DNA of 64,000 nt, from the NCBI RefSeq assembly GCF_007002745.1, contig NZ_SGNY01000001.1, positions 868,001 to 932,000 of the forward strand. Reading direction: 5' to 3'. Below are positions 9,449 through 18,430 of this stretch, one piece after another (the stretch's first letter is position 1; every line of letters begins with the position of its first letter). The translations under genes and the position numbers were made by a program. This DNA is from Martinezella rhizogenes (GTDB lineage: Bacteria; Pseudomonadota; Alphaproteobacteria; Rhizobiales; Rhizobiaceae). Below the pieces are notes generated by a model. That model was not told where the DNA came from. It was given only the letters and a program-made list of their open reading frames with translations, and did not search any database.

Positions 9449-10273
9449 TCAGGGCGCTTCGAACTCCACTTCAAAACGCATCTGGTCGTAGGCCGGTTCG
9501 ACGCGATCAGGCGTTTCACGCATTACCGTCTCATAATCGAGCGGAATATGCATATGGGTCAAGATCGCCCGTTTGGGTGCGAATCTTTCGATCCAGCCAA
9601 GCGCCTGTTCCAGCGAAAGATGGCTGGGGTGGTAACGGTGCTGAAGCGCGTCGATGACGAGAATATCAAGGCCAGAAAGCTTGGGCACACTTTCAGCAGG
9701 AAAATCGCTGACGTCAGTGCAATAGGCGACATCGCCTATGCGGAAGCCGAGCGAATGTACATCACCATGTTGCTGCATATGCACGTTGAAAGCTATCGGC
9801 CCACCTGCCCCGTTAATAATCACCGGCGCATTGATGTCGGCGATGATCCGCGGTTCAACGATTGGCGGATAACTGCTGCCCGGCGGGGTCTCCAGGCAAT
9901 AGGCAAAACCATCCCATATGCGCGCCATGGTGACGGGATCGGCATAGATCGGAATACGGTTTTGCTGGATGGCGAAATAGATGCGCAGATCATCAATGCC
10001 ATGCAGGTGATCGGCATGGGCATGGGTGTAAAGCACCGCATCGACGGCCTCCACCTTGGCTGCAATCATCTGTTCGCGAAAATCCGGTCCAGTATCGATG
10101 ACGACAGTTGTCTTGCCGCCATCCGGGCCGATCTGCTCCACCATGAAGGCCGTGCGCGTGCGCCGGTTCTTCGGATTTTCGGGATCGCAGGCACCCCAGT
10201 CGCCGTTGATGCGCGGCACACCGGGCGAAGACGCGCAGCCGAGAACCGTGAAGCGACGACGGTAGATTGCCAC
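9449..10273 (-). CDS. MBL-fold metallo-hydrolase (PhnP-like)
   Basis: A 274-residue metallo-beta-lactamase-fold protein. The metal-binding signature THAHADHLHGIDD is present about a third of the way in, and later conserved histidines and aspartates are seen in FRIGDVAYCTDVSDF and ILTHMHIPLDYE. The opening FTVLGCASSPGVPRINGDWG and the length resemble PhnP-type phosphodiesterases, but no phn genes are nearby, so function stays general. The start is GTG 10273, one base after the TatD stop codon, giving MAIYRRRFTVLG. In rhizobia this gene regularly follows tatD and metG, suggesting co-transcription rather than a shared pathway. Confidence 0.85.
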   Translation of the reverse strand: MAIYRRRFTVLGCASSPGVPRINGDWGACDPENPKNRRTRTAFMVEQIGPDGGKTTVVIDTGPDFREQMIAAKVEAVDAVLYTHAHADHLHGIDDLRIYFAIQQNRIPIYADPVTMARIWDGFAYCLETPPGSSYPPIVEPRIIADINAPVIINGAGGPIAFNVHMQQHGDVHSLGFRIGDVAYCTDVSDFPAESVPKLSGLDILVIDALQHRYHPSHLSLEQALGWIERFAPKRAILTHMHIPLDYETVMRETPDRVEPAYDQMRFEVEFEAP

Positions 10274-10274
10274 G

Positions 10275-11057
10275 CTACACCCTTGTCATCTTCGAAAAGC
10301 AGCGGAAGGCGTTCTCGGTGGTGATTTCGGCCATGCGCTCGAAAGAAACACCATGCACTTCGGCCAGAACTTCTGCCGTATTGACCACGTAGGAAGGCTC
10401 GTTGCGTTTTCCCCGCCAGCGCTTGGGGGCAAGATAAGGCGCGTCGGTTTCGACAAGCAGCCGGTCAAGCGGGACGGTTGCGGCAATATCGCGGATATCC
10501 TGTGATTTCGGGAATGTGAGAATGCCCGAAAAGGAAACATACCCGCCCAGTTCGACACCGGTTTTCGCCAGCTCAGGACCAGCGGAGAAGCAGTGCAGGA
10601 TGAAGGGGAATGCCCCCTTGTCGCTTTCCGCGCGCAAAATAGCGGCCATGTCGTCATCCGCGCTGCGGCTGTGAATGACGAGCGGCAGCTTCGTCCGTCT
10701 TGCCGCCTCGATATGGCGAATGAGGCCGGTCTTCTGGTCTTCCGGCTTCTGCGTATCGTAGAAATAATCCAGTCCCGCCTCACCGATCGCCACGATCTTG
10801 TCGTGGCTCTCCGCCAGCCGAACCAGATCGTCAGCCGAGATATCCAGTTCCTCGGCAGCGCTGTTGGGATGCGTGCCGACCGAGCAGAAAACCGACGGAT
10901 ACTTTTCCGCGATTTTTAGAAGCTCGGGCAGACGACGCACCCGGGTCGAGATCGTCACAATCTGGCTCACGCCGGAGGCATGGGCGCGGGCGATGATGTC
11001 GTCGCGCTCAGCATCGAAGTCAGGAAAATCCAGATGGCAATGGGTATCGATCAGCAT
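10275..11057 (-). CDS. TatD-family hydrolase (YcfH-like metal-dependent nuclease)
   Basis: A 260-residue TIM-barrel metallohydrolase. The start MLIDTHCHLDFPDF has the two metal-binding histidines, AIGEAGLDYFYD the conserved glutamate, PLVIHSRSAD and FILHCFSAG the other metal histidines, and LLVETDAPYLAPKRWRGKRN the terminal aspartate and family signature. TatD enzymes are 3'-5' DNases/RNases or D-Tyr-tRNA deacylase-like proteins. I choose ATG 11057, which places the HxH motif at the usual position and has GAAGG upstream; a GTG at 11072 overlapping the metG stop (GTGA) would add five residues. It is part of the tmk-holB-metG-tatD operon. Confidence 0.93.
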   Translation of the reverse strand: MLIDTHCHLDFPDFDAERDDIIARAHASGVSQIVTISTRVRRLPELLKIAEKYPSVFCSVGTHPNSAAEELDISADDLVRLAESHDKIVAIGEAGLDYFYDTQKPEDQKTGLIRHIEAARRTKLPLVIHSRSADDDMAAILRAESDKGAFPFILHCFSAGPELAKTGVELGGYVSFSGILTFPKSQDIRDIAATVPLDRLLVETDAPYLAPKRWRGKRNEPSYVVNTAEVLAEVHGVSFERMAEITTENAFRCFSKMTRV

Positions 11058-11068
11058 GGTTGTAGCCT

Positions 11069-12619
11069 TCACGCTTCCGGCGCAACGTAACGCGGGAAGA
11101 CCGGCTTCGGTGCCTCGAGCGGCGTGCCCGGAACCAGACGACCGGCCTCGCCGAGCGCTGCGAAATCGCGTTTGTCAGCGGCCGCTGCCACAAGATCAAG
11201 CAGTTTGTCGCAGGATTCCGGCATGAAGGGCTGCAGGAGAATGCCGATCTGGCGCACCACTTCCGCCGTCACGTAAAGCACGGTGCCCATGCGCTCCGGA
11301 TCGGTCTTCTTCAGAGCCCATGGCTCCTGCGATGCGAAATAACGGTCGGTTTCCGAAACGACGGCGATGATGGCAGCGAGTGCGCGGTGAATGAGCTGCT
11401 TGCCCATTTCCTCACGGCACACTGCCAGCAGGCCGTCGGCCGAAGCGAGCATCGCCCTGTCTTCGTCGGTGAACGCGCCGGGTGCCGGGATCTGGCCATC
11501 GCAACTCTTGACGATCATCGACAGCGAACGGCTGGCAAGATTGCCGATGCCATTGGCGAGATCGGCATTGATGCGGGTGGCGATGCCGTCTTCGCTGTAG
11601 CTGCCATCCTGGCCGAAGGAAACTTCACGCAGGAAGAAATACCGCACCTGATCAAGGCCGAAGTGAGCAACCAGATTGGCAGGATCAACGACATTGCCGA
11701 GCGACTTCGACATCTTCTCGCCCTTGTTGAGCAGGAAGCCATGCGCATAAACGCGCTTGGGAAGCGGCAGCTTGGCGCTCATCAGGAAGGCGGGCCAATA
11801 GACCGCGTGGAAGCGGATGATGTCCTTACCGATGATGTGTACATCGGCCGGCCAGTATTTGGCGCGCGGGCCGTTCCTGTCTTCGATGTAACCCGTGGCG
11901 GTGATGTAGTTGGTCAGCGCATCGACCCAGACATACATGACATGCTTGGGATCATTCGGAACCTTGATGCCCCAGTCGAAGGTGGTGCGGGAAATCGACA
12001 GGTCCTTCAGGCCGGATTTCACGAAGGAGATGATCTCGTTGCGCCGTTCGGCCGGGCCGATGAATTCAGGGTTTTCCTCGTAGAGCTTCAGCAGCCTGTC
12101 CTGGTATTCGGAGAGCTTGAAGAAGTAGCTTTCCTCTTCCACCCATTCCACCGGTGTGCCCTGCGGCCCATAACGGACGCCATCGGCGCGCACTTCCGTT
12201 TCGTCTTCGCCGTAATAGGCTTCGTCGCGCACGGAATACCAGCCGGCATAGCTGTCCTTGTAGATGTCGCCGCTATCGGCCATCAGGTTCCAGATATTGC
12301 GCGAGGTCTCGTGGTGACGCTCTTCCGTGGTGCGGATGAAATCGTCATTCGAGGCGTTGAGCAGCTTGCCCATCGCGCGGAACTGGTCGGAATTGCGCTG
12401 CGCCAGCTCTTCCGGCGAAATGCCTTCCGCCCGCGCCGTCTGCTGCATCTTCTGGCCGTGTTCGTCGGTGCCTGTCAGGAAGAAAACATCCATTCCATCC
12501 AGGCGCTGGAAACGTGCCATGGCGTCCGTTGCAATCAACTCATAGGCATGGCCGATATGCGGCTTGCCGTTGGGATAGGAGATCGCAGTGGTGATGTAGA
12601 ATGGTGTCTTGTCTGTCAT
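11069..12619 (-). CDS. metG: Methionyl-tRNA synthetase
   Basis: A 516-residue class I aminoacyl-tRNA synthetase that charges tRNA-Met in the cytoplasm. The HIGH motif reads HIGHAYE at residues 21-27 and the KMSKS loop reads [10 protein letters not shown] around residue 300. It is the short form: there is no C-terminal tRNA-binding (Trbp111-like) extension, as usual in alphaproteobacteria, and the insert between the catalytic halves lacks the four zinc cysteines, placing it in the MetG2 class. ATG 12619 gives the usual start [18 protein letters not shown]. It sits downstream of holB after a gap with a RIME element, and upstream of tatD. Confidence 0.97.
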   Translation of the reverse strand: MTDKTPFYITTAISYPNGKPHIGHAYELIATDAMARFQRLDGMDVFFLTGTDEHGQKMQQTARAEGISPEELAQRNSDQFRAMGKLLNASNDDFIRTTEERHHETSRNIWNLMADSGDIYKDSYAGWYSVRDEAYYGEDETEVRADGVRYGPQGTPVEWVEEESYFFKLSEYQDRLLKLYEENPEFIGPAERRNEIISFVKSGLKDLSISRTTFDWGIKVPNDPKHVMYVWVDALTNYITATGYIEDRNGPRAKYWPADVHIIGKDIIRFHAVYWPAFLMSAKLPLPKRVYAHGFLLNKGEKMSKSLGNVVDPANLVAHFGLDQVRYFFLREVSFGQDGSYSEDGIATRINADLANGIGNLASRSLSMIVKSCDGQIPAPGAFTDEDRAMLASADGLLAVCREEMGKQLIHRALAAIIAVVSETDRYFASQEPWALKKTDPERMGTVLYVTAEVVRQIGILLQPFMPESCDKLLDLVAAAADKRDFAALGEAGRLVPGTPLEAPKPVFPRYVAPEA

Positions 12620-12924
12620 GACGGTCGATCGACTTTACAGGCTGTTTTTTGGATAGACCGCTCTTAAACCATTGTTCGCAGCAGCGAAAGAAAAAGCGTA
12701 CGTTTTGTACGACAGCTTGCAGACAAAGTGGATTTTGGCGAACGCTCGGCTCCGCACTCCGTCACCCCGGACGAGATCCGGGGTCCAGCGCGATCAAGTC
12801 CTTGATCGCAAAAGACTCGTCTCACGGCGCAGACGCGCCGTGGCTGGATGCCGGCTCAAGGCCGGCATGACGGAAGAGGTTTATACGCCATCGAAATCGT
12901 ACGTTCCATACGATCTCTCGCCCG
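12620..12924. other. Gap between holB and metG holding a RIME element
   Basis: No gene is supported in these 305 bases. They hold a RIME element (listed separately) and, on both sides of it, two related short palindromic words: CGTACGTTTTGTACGAC at 12697-12713 and CGTACGTTCCATACGAT at 12898-12914 (13 of 17 identical). Because the flanking genes otherwise form a coupled series, the insert probably separates what was once a tighter holB-metG junction. Confidence 0.55.
12762..12873. repeat. RIME-type intergenic mosaic element
   Basis: A 112-bp element made of successive hairpins: ACCCCGGA/TCCGGGGT (12764-12784), CGATCAAG/CTTGATCG (12791-12808), ACGGCG/CGCCGT (near 12824-12841) and ATGCCGGC/GCCGGCAT (12848-12868), ending GACGG. 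The size and the outer palindromes fit the Rhizobium-specific intergenic mosaic element (RIME) family. A second copy with the same right-hand hairpin lies at 38535-38647. Confidence 0.8.
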
Positions 12925-13950
12925 TCAGACGCCCCGAACATCTTCCAGAATGGAAAGCACCATCTGCTTCTTGTCGAGATTATAGGCCTGCGCCACGCTG
13001 ATGCGCTCCGCAAGCATCGAGGATAGCCGCGCATGTCTTTCCGCTGCCGCGATGTCACCCGCCATGGCCGCCGCCCGGGCCCGCTCCATCAGCTCTTCCG
13101 TCACATGCTCCATGAAGAAGCCGAGGACGATGTCGCCATCCTTCTGCGCCAGAACTTCGGCCAACTTGTGCATCTTCTTGCGGGCGCCCGGCCCTTCCGC
13201 AGACATCACCTCGGCAAAGGCCTCGACAATGTCGGAACCGCCGTAATTCATCAGCTTGAGCGCCTGCGTCACGCTGCCCTTCGAGGCGGCAATCAGGGCA
13301 TCGCGCTTTTCGCCGGCGGAGCCGATGCCGAGATGATCGAGTGATTGCACCATATCCGCATCGGAAAGTGGCAGGAGCCGGAGCGGCATGCAGCGCGAGC
13401 GGATGGTCGGCAGCAACTTGCCCGGCGCGTGCGACAGGACGAGGAACATCGCCCGCTTGGGCGGCTCCTCCAGTATTTTCAGGATCGCATTCGCGGCGTT
13501 GCGGTTGAGATCATCAGCCGGATCGATGATGACGATGCGCCAGTTGCCGGTGCCCGAGGTTTGCGAGAAGAAATGCCCGGCCCGCCGCACCTCATCCACG
13601 GTGATGGCGGATTTCACGCGGCCGGTCTTTTCATCCACCGGACGTGTCAGATGCAACAGGTTGTGCGACGCCCCGGCAGTGATCTGCCGGCTGACGAGCG
13701 ATTGCGGATCGGGATCGGCAAGGACATCCGGTGCCAAAGACGGATCGGGATGGTTGAGGACATGATTGGCGAAACGGAAGGCGAGTGTTGCCTTGCCGAT
13801 CCCTTCCGGCCCCTCGATGAGAATGGCGTGATGGCCCTTGCCGGAACGATAGGATTGGGCGAGGAACGCTTCGACTTCCTCATGCCCGAAAAGCTTCGTG
13901 TTCTGCTGCGGCGCAATCGCGCCGTCGAGAACGCCCTGAACCTCACTCAT
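12925..13950 (-). CDS. holB: DNA polymerase III subunit delta'
   Basis: A 341-residue clamp-loader subunit. AAA+ features are the degenerate Walker [14 protein letters not shown] (residues ~46-58), the region [37 protein letters not shown] with the DEAD-like acidic site and sensor 1, and [10 protein letters not shown] with the SRC motif typical of delta'/gamma. Start ATG 13950 ([10 protein letters not shown]) overlaps the end of tmk by eight bases; a longer frame reading back to 13998 would lie inside tmk and is unlikely. The tmk-holB pair is conserved across bacteria. Acts in the cytoplasm to load the sliding clamp. Confidence 0.95.
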   Translation of the reverse strand: MSEVQGVLDGAIAPQQNTKLFGHEEVEAFLAQSYRSGKGHHAILIEGPEGIGKATLAFRFANHVLNHPDPSLAPDVLADPDPQSLVSRQITAGASHNLLHLTRPVDEKTGRVKSAITVDEVRRAGHFFSQTSGTGNWRIVIIDPADDLNRNAANAILKILEEPPKRAMFLVLSHAPGKLLPTIRSRCMPLRLLPLSDADMVQSLDHLGIGSAGEKRDALIAASKGSVTQALKLMNYGGSDIVEAFAEVMSAEGPGARKKMHKLAEVLAQKDGDIVLGFFMEHVTEELMERARAAAMAGDIAAAERHARLSSMLAERISVAQAYNLDKKQMVLSILEDVRGV

Positions 13951-14623
13951 GCGCCGCGCCCGCCGCAGTTCCCAGTTGTTCGAGCAAGGGCTCGACAAAG
14001 GACCTCACATCCTCCGCCACCTTCTCCTCCGGCTGGTCGGCATTGACGATACGGCAGCGACGCGGCTCGGCAAGCGCTATATCAAGATAGGCTTCCCGCC
14101 GCTTCTCGTGGGTTTCGATTTCCTCTTTTTCGAACCGGTCAGGCGCAGCCCCCTCATCCGCCCGTTTTCTGGCGCGGGCCAGCCCCTTTTCGGCGGCAAT
14201 GTCGAAGATCAGCGTCAGTTCCGGCACCACACCATCGATGGCAATGCGTTGCAGCGTCTCGATGAAATCCGGCTCCAGATTACCGGTCGTGCCCTGATAG
14301 ACGCGGGAGGAATCAAGAAAGCGGTCGCAGAGCACGATCTCGCCACGCGCAAGCGCCGGGCGAATGACCTCCTCGACATGGTCGTTGCGCGCCGCCGCAA
14401 ACAGGATTGCTTCCATGCGCACACCGAAGGATTCCGCCGCACCGGACAAAATCACATGCCGAACGGCCTCCGCACCCGGCGAGCCGCCCGGCTCGCGCGT
14501 CACGACCACCTCGAAGCCCCGACCACGAAGCACCTCGGCAAGTGTGCGAATCTGCGTGGACTTGCCGGCGCCCTCGCCGCCTTCGAAGCTGATGAACAAT
14601 CCAGTCTTTTCGGCCAATGTCAC
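13943..14623 (-). CDS. tmk: Thymidylate kinase
   Basis: A 226-residue dTMP kinase, making dTDP for DNA synthesis. The P-loop reads [11 protein letters not shown] (residues 13-23), followed by the DR(E)PGG-type motif [12 protein letters not shown] and, later, [13 protein letters not shown] with the DRY/F-like substrate site. The start is uncertain: GTG 14623 gives [15 protein letters not shown], while the TTG six bases further in has the better-spaced AGGA. Length is at the upper end of the family because of a slightly longer C-terminus ([13 protein letters not shown]). It is followed by holB with an eight-base overlap, so the two are translated together. Confidence 0.96.
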   Translation of the reverse strand: MTLAEKTGLFISFEGGEGAGKSTQIRTLAEVLRGRGFEVVVTREPGGSPGAEAVRHVILSGAAESFGVRMEAILFAAARNDHVEEVIRPALARGEIVLCDRFLDSSRVYQGTTGNLEPDFIETLQRIAIDGVVPELTLIFDIAAEKGLARARKRADEGAAPDRFEKEEIETHEKRREAYLDIALAEPRRCRIVNADQPEEKVAEDVRSFVEPLLEQLGTAAGAAHE

Positions 14624-14666
14624 GTCCTGCGAGGAATTCCCGGAAATATTGAAATGCCTGTTTACA

Positions 14667-14711
14667 GCATCGAACCAAAAAGTGTGAAGCGCTTTTCAGA
14701 AAATCCGGTGC
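14667..14711. repeat. Palindromic intergenic mosaic repeat
   Basis: An imperfect hairpin beginning GCATCG and ending CCGGTGC, with an inner stem AAAAGTG...CGCTTTT. It belongs to the short palindromes (GCATCG..AAAAGTG..) repeatedly found between genes in Rhizobiaceae. It lies between dacF and tmk on the minus-strand run and could act as a weak processing or termination hairpin. Confidence 0.45.
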
Positions 14712-14753
14712 CTGAACAAAAGCATAGAGGAAAGTAGCGCAAAGCGCGGATTT

Positions 14754-15920
14754 TCAGAGCCAGAACAGTAGCAGTTCTTTCAACGCGCCCGCCGCATTCT
14801 GCGTCAGCGAGCCCTTGCCGACCGAACCCTTGGTATAAAGCGGCACTTCGCGCAGCAGCCGCTCACCGGAAAAGACCTTGAGCGTTCCCGCATTGGCGCC
14901 CACGTCCAGCGGTGCGTTCAATGGCCAGCGATAAACAATCCGTCCGGAAATTCGCTCCGGATTGTTGACCGGCACCAGCACGCTGACATCTTCCTTCGGC
15001 GAGAGATCGACATAGGACGCATCACCGCCATAGACGCTGACCGACCCCACCACTTCATCCTTGCTGAAAAGATGGCGCTTTTCGAAAGCTGTGAGGCCCC
15101 ACTCGACCACACGGCGGGCTTCTTCCTGCCGCGTCTTGTCGTCTGTTATGCCTGACAGCGCGAGATAGACCCGCCGACCCTCCCGCTCAGCCGAAACCAC
15201 GGCCGCAAAGCCGCTGCCTTCCGCAAAGCCAAGCCCGAGCCCATCTATGCCGCTTCCAAGCAGTGTGTTCTTGTTGCGCTGGAATATCCGGTTCCATTCG
15301 AAATCCGGCTTGGTGAAAAGCCCATAACGATCCGGATAGGTATCGTGCAGATGCTGGGCAAGACGCACCATATCCCTGGCCGTCGTCTGGTTGCCCGGAT
15401 CAGGAAGCCCCGTGGAATTGGTGAACCTGCTGCGGTTCATGCCGAGTTCACCCGCCCGCGCGGTCATGCGCTTGGCAAATGCCGGGTCCGACCCCGCCAT
15501 GCCTTCGGCGATGATGATGCAGCCATCATTGGCGTTCTGCACGATGATGCCGGTCAGGAGATCGTTGATGCTGACGGAAGATTTCAGCGCCGCGAACATG
15601 GTCGAGGTTCGTGACGGCGCGCCGCCCGTGCGCCAGGCATATTCAGAGACGGGATAAGCGGTCTCCGGTGTCACCTGCGCCTTGGAAAGCGCATCCAGCG
15701 CCACCTCCACCGTCATCAGCTTGGCAAGCGAAGCCGGTGGAAACGACTGATCCTCATTTTGCGAGAGAAGCACGGTGCCGGTTTCGGCATCGATCATATA
15801 GGCCTGTTCGGCCTTGGCGATGAAGGGTGCAGTCTGCGATTGCGCCGCACCCGCACTGAAAAACGCCAGTCCGGCCGCGACGACGACCGAACAATAGGAG
15901 CGATAAATGGCCTTGCGCAT
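14754..15920 (-). CDS. DacF-like D-alanyl-D-alanine carboxypeptidase homologue with degenerate active site
   Basis: A 388-residue penicillin-binding-protein homologue of the PBP5/DacF class with a signal peptide (MRKAIYRSYCSVVVAAGLAF ... AAQSQ). The catalytic SxxK is kept as S64-L-A-K67, but the second motif, normally SxN/SAND, reads NAND (Ser to Asn at residue 129), and the KTG triad, normally DGxKTG, reads DGLGLG (Lys and Thr replaced at 229-230). The carboxypeptidase at 20060-21562 keeps both motifs, so this is a true difference. The C-terminal beta-domain is kept and the protein ends in the hydrophobic ALKELLLFWL. ATG 15920 is chosen because it begins the signal peptide. It follows rlpA in a cell-wall pair. 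It may be catalytically impaired, or bind rather than cleave peptides. Confidence 0.85.
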   Translation of the reverse strand: MRKAIYRSYCSVVVAAGLAFFSAGAAQSQTAPFIAKAEQAYMIDAETGTVLLSQNEDQSFPPASLAKLMTVEVALDALSKAQVTPETAYPVSEYAWRTGGAPSRTSTMFAALKSSVSINDLLTGIIVQNANDGCIIIAEGMAGSDPAFAKRMTARAGELGMNRSRFTNSTGLPDPGNQTTARDMVRLAQHLHDTYPDRYGLFTKPDFEWNRIFQRNKNTLLGSGIDGLGLGFAEGSGFAAVVSAEREGRRVYLALSGITDDKTRQEEARRVVEWGLTAFEKRHLFSKDEVVGSVSVYGGDASYVDLSPKEDVSVLVPVNNPERISGRIVYRWPLNAPLDVGANAGTLKVFSGERLLREVPLYTKGSVGKGSLTQNAAGALKELLLFWL

Positions 15921-15992
15921 GAAACCGCCCAGTCCTGCCTGCCGCAACCGGCCGCCCGAAATGAAACGGATGCAGCCCTACCCTTCAATCCG

Positions 15993-17081
15993 TCAGCGAG
16001 ACTTCGCCTGCTGACGCTTCACATGGGCGAGTATCGATTGCTCGTTGAGCGCGCCACGATCGACCAGCACGCTGTCGAAGGCACGTGCGGTCCGGGAAAC
16101 CGTAGCAGATTCTTCCGAATAAGCCGCTGCATATTTGGACGATGGTGTCGGCACGCGAAGATAATTGCCGCCGGGTGCTGTCGGCTCACGCATGAAGTTT
16201 CCTTCGGGACGCTCGGCCAGGAACGGACCGATTTCCGGCAGGATCGCAAATTGCTCGAATACCGGCGCCGGACCATTGACCAGCGGCATGGCCTGCAGGG
16301 CCGCATTCTTCTTGGAACCGACCAGCGCCGTCTGCGTCGAACCGCTATAATTCGGATTGGAGGCCGGAGCCGGAACGAAATTCGGAGAGGCCGAAGCCAC
16401 CATCACGCCCGTTGCGATCTGCCCTTCCGGCGCCACACCCGGCGAGCGCGAGCCCTTCGGAATATAAGACGCCATCAGATAGGGCATGTCGTGACCGTCA
16501 AGCGGGGCGCGGCCGGCATATTGCACCCGCACATTCGCCGTACCTGTCGCCTTCATGTCGAGAAGATCGGCTGTCTTGCTGGAAACGTCGATCAGGCGGC
16601 CTTCATGGAAAGGTCCGCGATCGTTGACGCGCACCAGAACCGATGCGCCATTTTCCGTATTGGTGATGCGCGCATAGCTGGGCAGGGGAAATGTCGGATG
16701 TGCGGCAGAAAGATGTTCTTTATCGTACACTTCGCCATTCGCCGTCAGGCGGCCATGGAAGGCGGAACCGTACCAGGAGGCAAGACCGGTCTTGTTATAA
16801 CCCGGCTCTTCTTTCGGAAAATAACGACGTCCCTTGACGGTATAGGCATTGCCGATCAGCTCTCGCCCGCCGCCCTTGGGAATGCTCTTGCCATCGGCAA
16901 CGCGCGGGCTGGCTTTGACGCCATATTCCGATTCAGAGAAATATTCCTTGCTGCGCTTGGGCTTAGGCTTGGTCTCGGTCGTGGTGGAACACGACGCTGT
17001 CGCAGCGCAAAGCACGGAAATTGCAAGCCACTTCGCACCCGATCTGGTGCTGATGCCGAGTTTCTTGACCGTAGAATTCAA
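15993..17081 (-). CDS. rlpA: RlpA-like septal lytic transglycosylase, lipoprotein
   Basis: A 362-residue lipoprotein: the N-terminal signal ends at the lipobox ATAS-C31. A double-psi beta-barrel domain (about residues 98-195) carries the RlpA signature, starting GLASWYGSAFHGRLTANGE and including VRVNDRGPFHEGRLIDVS. RlpA cleaves naked glycan strands and helps daughter cells separate. No SPOR domain is seen at the C-terminus; the last 150 residues are low-complexity and Pro/Ser-rich. The only start that fits is TTG 17081: an in-frame stop lies seven codons upstream with no ATG or GTG between, and GGGG precedes it. It heads the run rlpA-dacF-tmk-holB. Confidence 0.87.
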   Translation of the reverse strand: MNSTVKKLGISTRSGAKWLAISVLCAATASCSTTTETKPKPKRSKEYFSESEYGVKASPRVADGKSIPKGGGRELIGNAYTVKGRRYFPKEEPGYNKTGLASWYGSAFHGRLTANGEVYDKEHLSAAHPTFPLPSYARITNTENGASVLVRVNDRGPFHEGRLIDVSSKTADLLDMKATGTANVRVQYAGRAPLDGHDMPYLMASYIPKGSRSPGVAPEGQIATGVMVASASPNFVPAPASNPNYSGSTQTALVGSKKNAALQAMPLVNGPAPVFEQFAILPEIGPFLAERPEGNFMREPTAPGGNYLRVPTPSSKYAAAYSEESATVSRTARAFDSVLVDRGALNEQSILAHVKRQQAKSR

Positions 17082-17401
17082 ATCGTCTGCCCCACGCTGC
17101 TATTGGCTCGGAGAACCGCACCCTCACTTGCCTCGATTAATTGCCCCTGCCATCGAAGCACCTAACAGTCGCTTAATCTTGTGCATAACGTGGCGAAAAT
17201 GCGAACGACTTCTGCAAATTCGATAAAATTGTAATGAACGTGGTTAATGATTTATCTCTTTTTTGGGTGCCTGAAATCTGCCGTTGACGCTCATCCGCAC
17301 CTTACCCGGCATCCGTGATTACGGAACAAAGGCAGTGCGACCGCGTTTCTTCCCCGCAAACAAACAAGCTTCCGCCGGTTTTTCGGCTGAGGGAGGAAAC
17401 C
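17082..17401. promoter_or_regulatory. Divergent promoter region of rlpA and a small secreted protein
   Basis: A 320-bp gap between two genes that point away from each other. It is AT-richer than its surroundings from about 17200 to 17265. A TTGACG hexamer at 17284-17289 could be a -35 for the plus-strand gene, but I see no matching -10 with confidence. The plus-strand gene has a strong ribosome site (GAGGGAGGAAACC) at 17389-17401. No other gene is supported. Confidence 0.4.
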
Positions 17402-17746
17402 ATGATCAAGTCAATAAAAGCTACGGGTCTGGCGCTTGGCATCGCCCTGGTATCCATCACCGCGCCGGTCCCGGCCGCGGCGCAGGACATGGAATTGAGG
17501 ATTGGTCCCGATGGCGTCCGCCCCGTCATCCGCGATCGAGATCGCGACAGAGACGTTGACCGCCGTGGCCCGCCCCGCATGCGCGGCTGCAGCGAACGCG
17601 AAGCCCGCGCCGCCGCCCGTGAGGCTGGCCTTCGAGATCCTGAAGTCGTGCGCGTCACCCCCGGCCGCGTCGTTGTTCAGGGTTTCACCCGCCGCGGCCC
17701 GGATCGCATCACCTTCGCCAACGAACGGGGTTGCCCCGAAATCTGA
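17402..17746 (+). CDS. Small exported protein of unknown function
   Basis: A 114-residue protein with a clear signal peptide (basic MIKSIKA, hydrophobic core, cleavage after PAAAQ). The mature part is short and charged: an Arg/Asp repeat (RDRDRDRDVDRRG) and then a compact domain with two cysteines (GCSERE and GCPEI at the end) that might form a disulfide. ATG 17402 follows GGGAGG. Proteins of this type are common in Rhizobiaceae without known function. A hairpin terminator follows at once, so it is probably a single-gene unit. Confidence 0.75.
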   Translation: MIKSIKATGLALGIALVSITAPVPAAAQDMELRIGPDGVRPVIRDRDRDRDVDRRGPPRMRGCSEREARAAAREAGLRDPEVVRVTPGRVVVQGFTRRGPDRITFANERGCPEI

Positions 17747-17776
17747 TGACGAAATCTAATTCAATGTGAAATCTGG

Positions 17777-17800
17777 AGCCCGCCGAAAGGCGGGTTTCTT
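17777..17800 (+). terminator. Rho-independent terminator
   Basis: The stem GCCCGCC and GGCGGG around a GAAA loop is followed by TTTCTT. It begins 30 bases after the stop codon of the small exported protein on the plus strand. Confidence 0.7.
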
Positions 17801-17891
17801 CGTTGTGGATAAGATTAAAGCAGCACCGGCGAGACGACGCGACAAGGATCGGCAATCGTTGCGCGTTTTAAAGAGTCACTTTTGAGCTGAA

Positions 17892-17981
17892 TGGCAGATG
17901 GGGTGGGATTCGAACCCACGGTACGCTCTCACGCACGCCGGTTTTCAAGACCGGTTCCTTAAACCACTCGGACACCCATCC
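17892..17981 (-). tRNA. tRNA-Ser (anticodon UGA)
   Basis: Read on the minus strand, the 90-base cloverleaf starts GGATGGGTGTCCGAG and ends CCCATCTGCCA, with the CCA encoded. The anticodon stem CCGGT/ACCGG encloses CTTGAAA, giving UGA for UCA serine codons. A long variable arm (class II), seen as the GCGTGCGTGAGAGCGT region, and the T-arm GGGTTCGAATCCC confirm tRNA-Ser. The acceptor closes with a G-U pair. Confidence 0.97.
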
Positions 17982-18070
17982 TTCGGTGGTGAGGCTTTAT
18001 AGCGGTTTGAAAAGGGCCGTCAATCCCGGCAGGCGCACGCCGTTGCGGTCCCTTGTCTTCCGTTCACCCG

Positions 18071-18223
18071 TCATTGGCCGGGCGTTGTCGCCGGCGGCAG
18101 CAGAGACCCCTCGCCCGCGGGAACCGTTGGACCTTGCTCGGCCGAATCAAACAGCGTCAGGCTGAGAACGATTGCAACAAGCACCAGCAAAAGCGCCACG
18201 AAGAAGATTCCGGATTTATCCAT
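18071..18223 (-). CDS. Small single-pass membrane protein, 50 aa
   Basis: A 50-residue frame reading MDKSGIFFVALLLVLVAIVL and on to SLTLFDSAEQ, ending ATTPGQ. One strong transmembrane helix (residues ~5-24) is followed by a short Pro/Gly-rich tail. An ATG twelve bases upstream (18235) would add MSRR; neither start has a strong ribosome site. The composition, clear helix and position in an otherwise empty stretch between tRNA-Ser and the next unit support a real gene. Function unknown. Confidence 0.55.
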   Translation of the reverse strand: MDKSGIFFVALLLVLVAIVLSLTLFDSAEQGPTVPAGEGSLLPPATTPGQ

Positions 18224-18430
18224 GCGTCTGCTCATGTCTCTTTATGTTAGGAGCAAATATGTGCAATTCGAGGCAAGCGAAAGAATAGGATGGCTTGCTG
18301 TCAAGTTGCCTGACAGATTTAGCGAGTTCATCTCTTTAAATCCCCCTCACTTGAGCAAATTTTATGCGCCGGAGTACTGTTTGGGACGGAAGTGGCCTAT
18401 CGCGTCAGCAATATTGTCGCTTATATAGTC
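18224..18430. other. Non-coding region upstream of the sRNA candidate
   Basis: About 200 bases between the 50-aa membrane protein and the sRNA candidate. No frame here has both a ribosome site and protein-like content. The sequence is AT-richer than its neighbours around 18310-18365. It probably holds divergent promoters. Confidence 0.4.
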
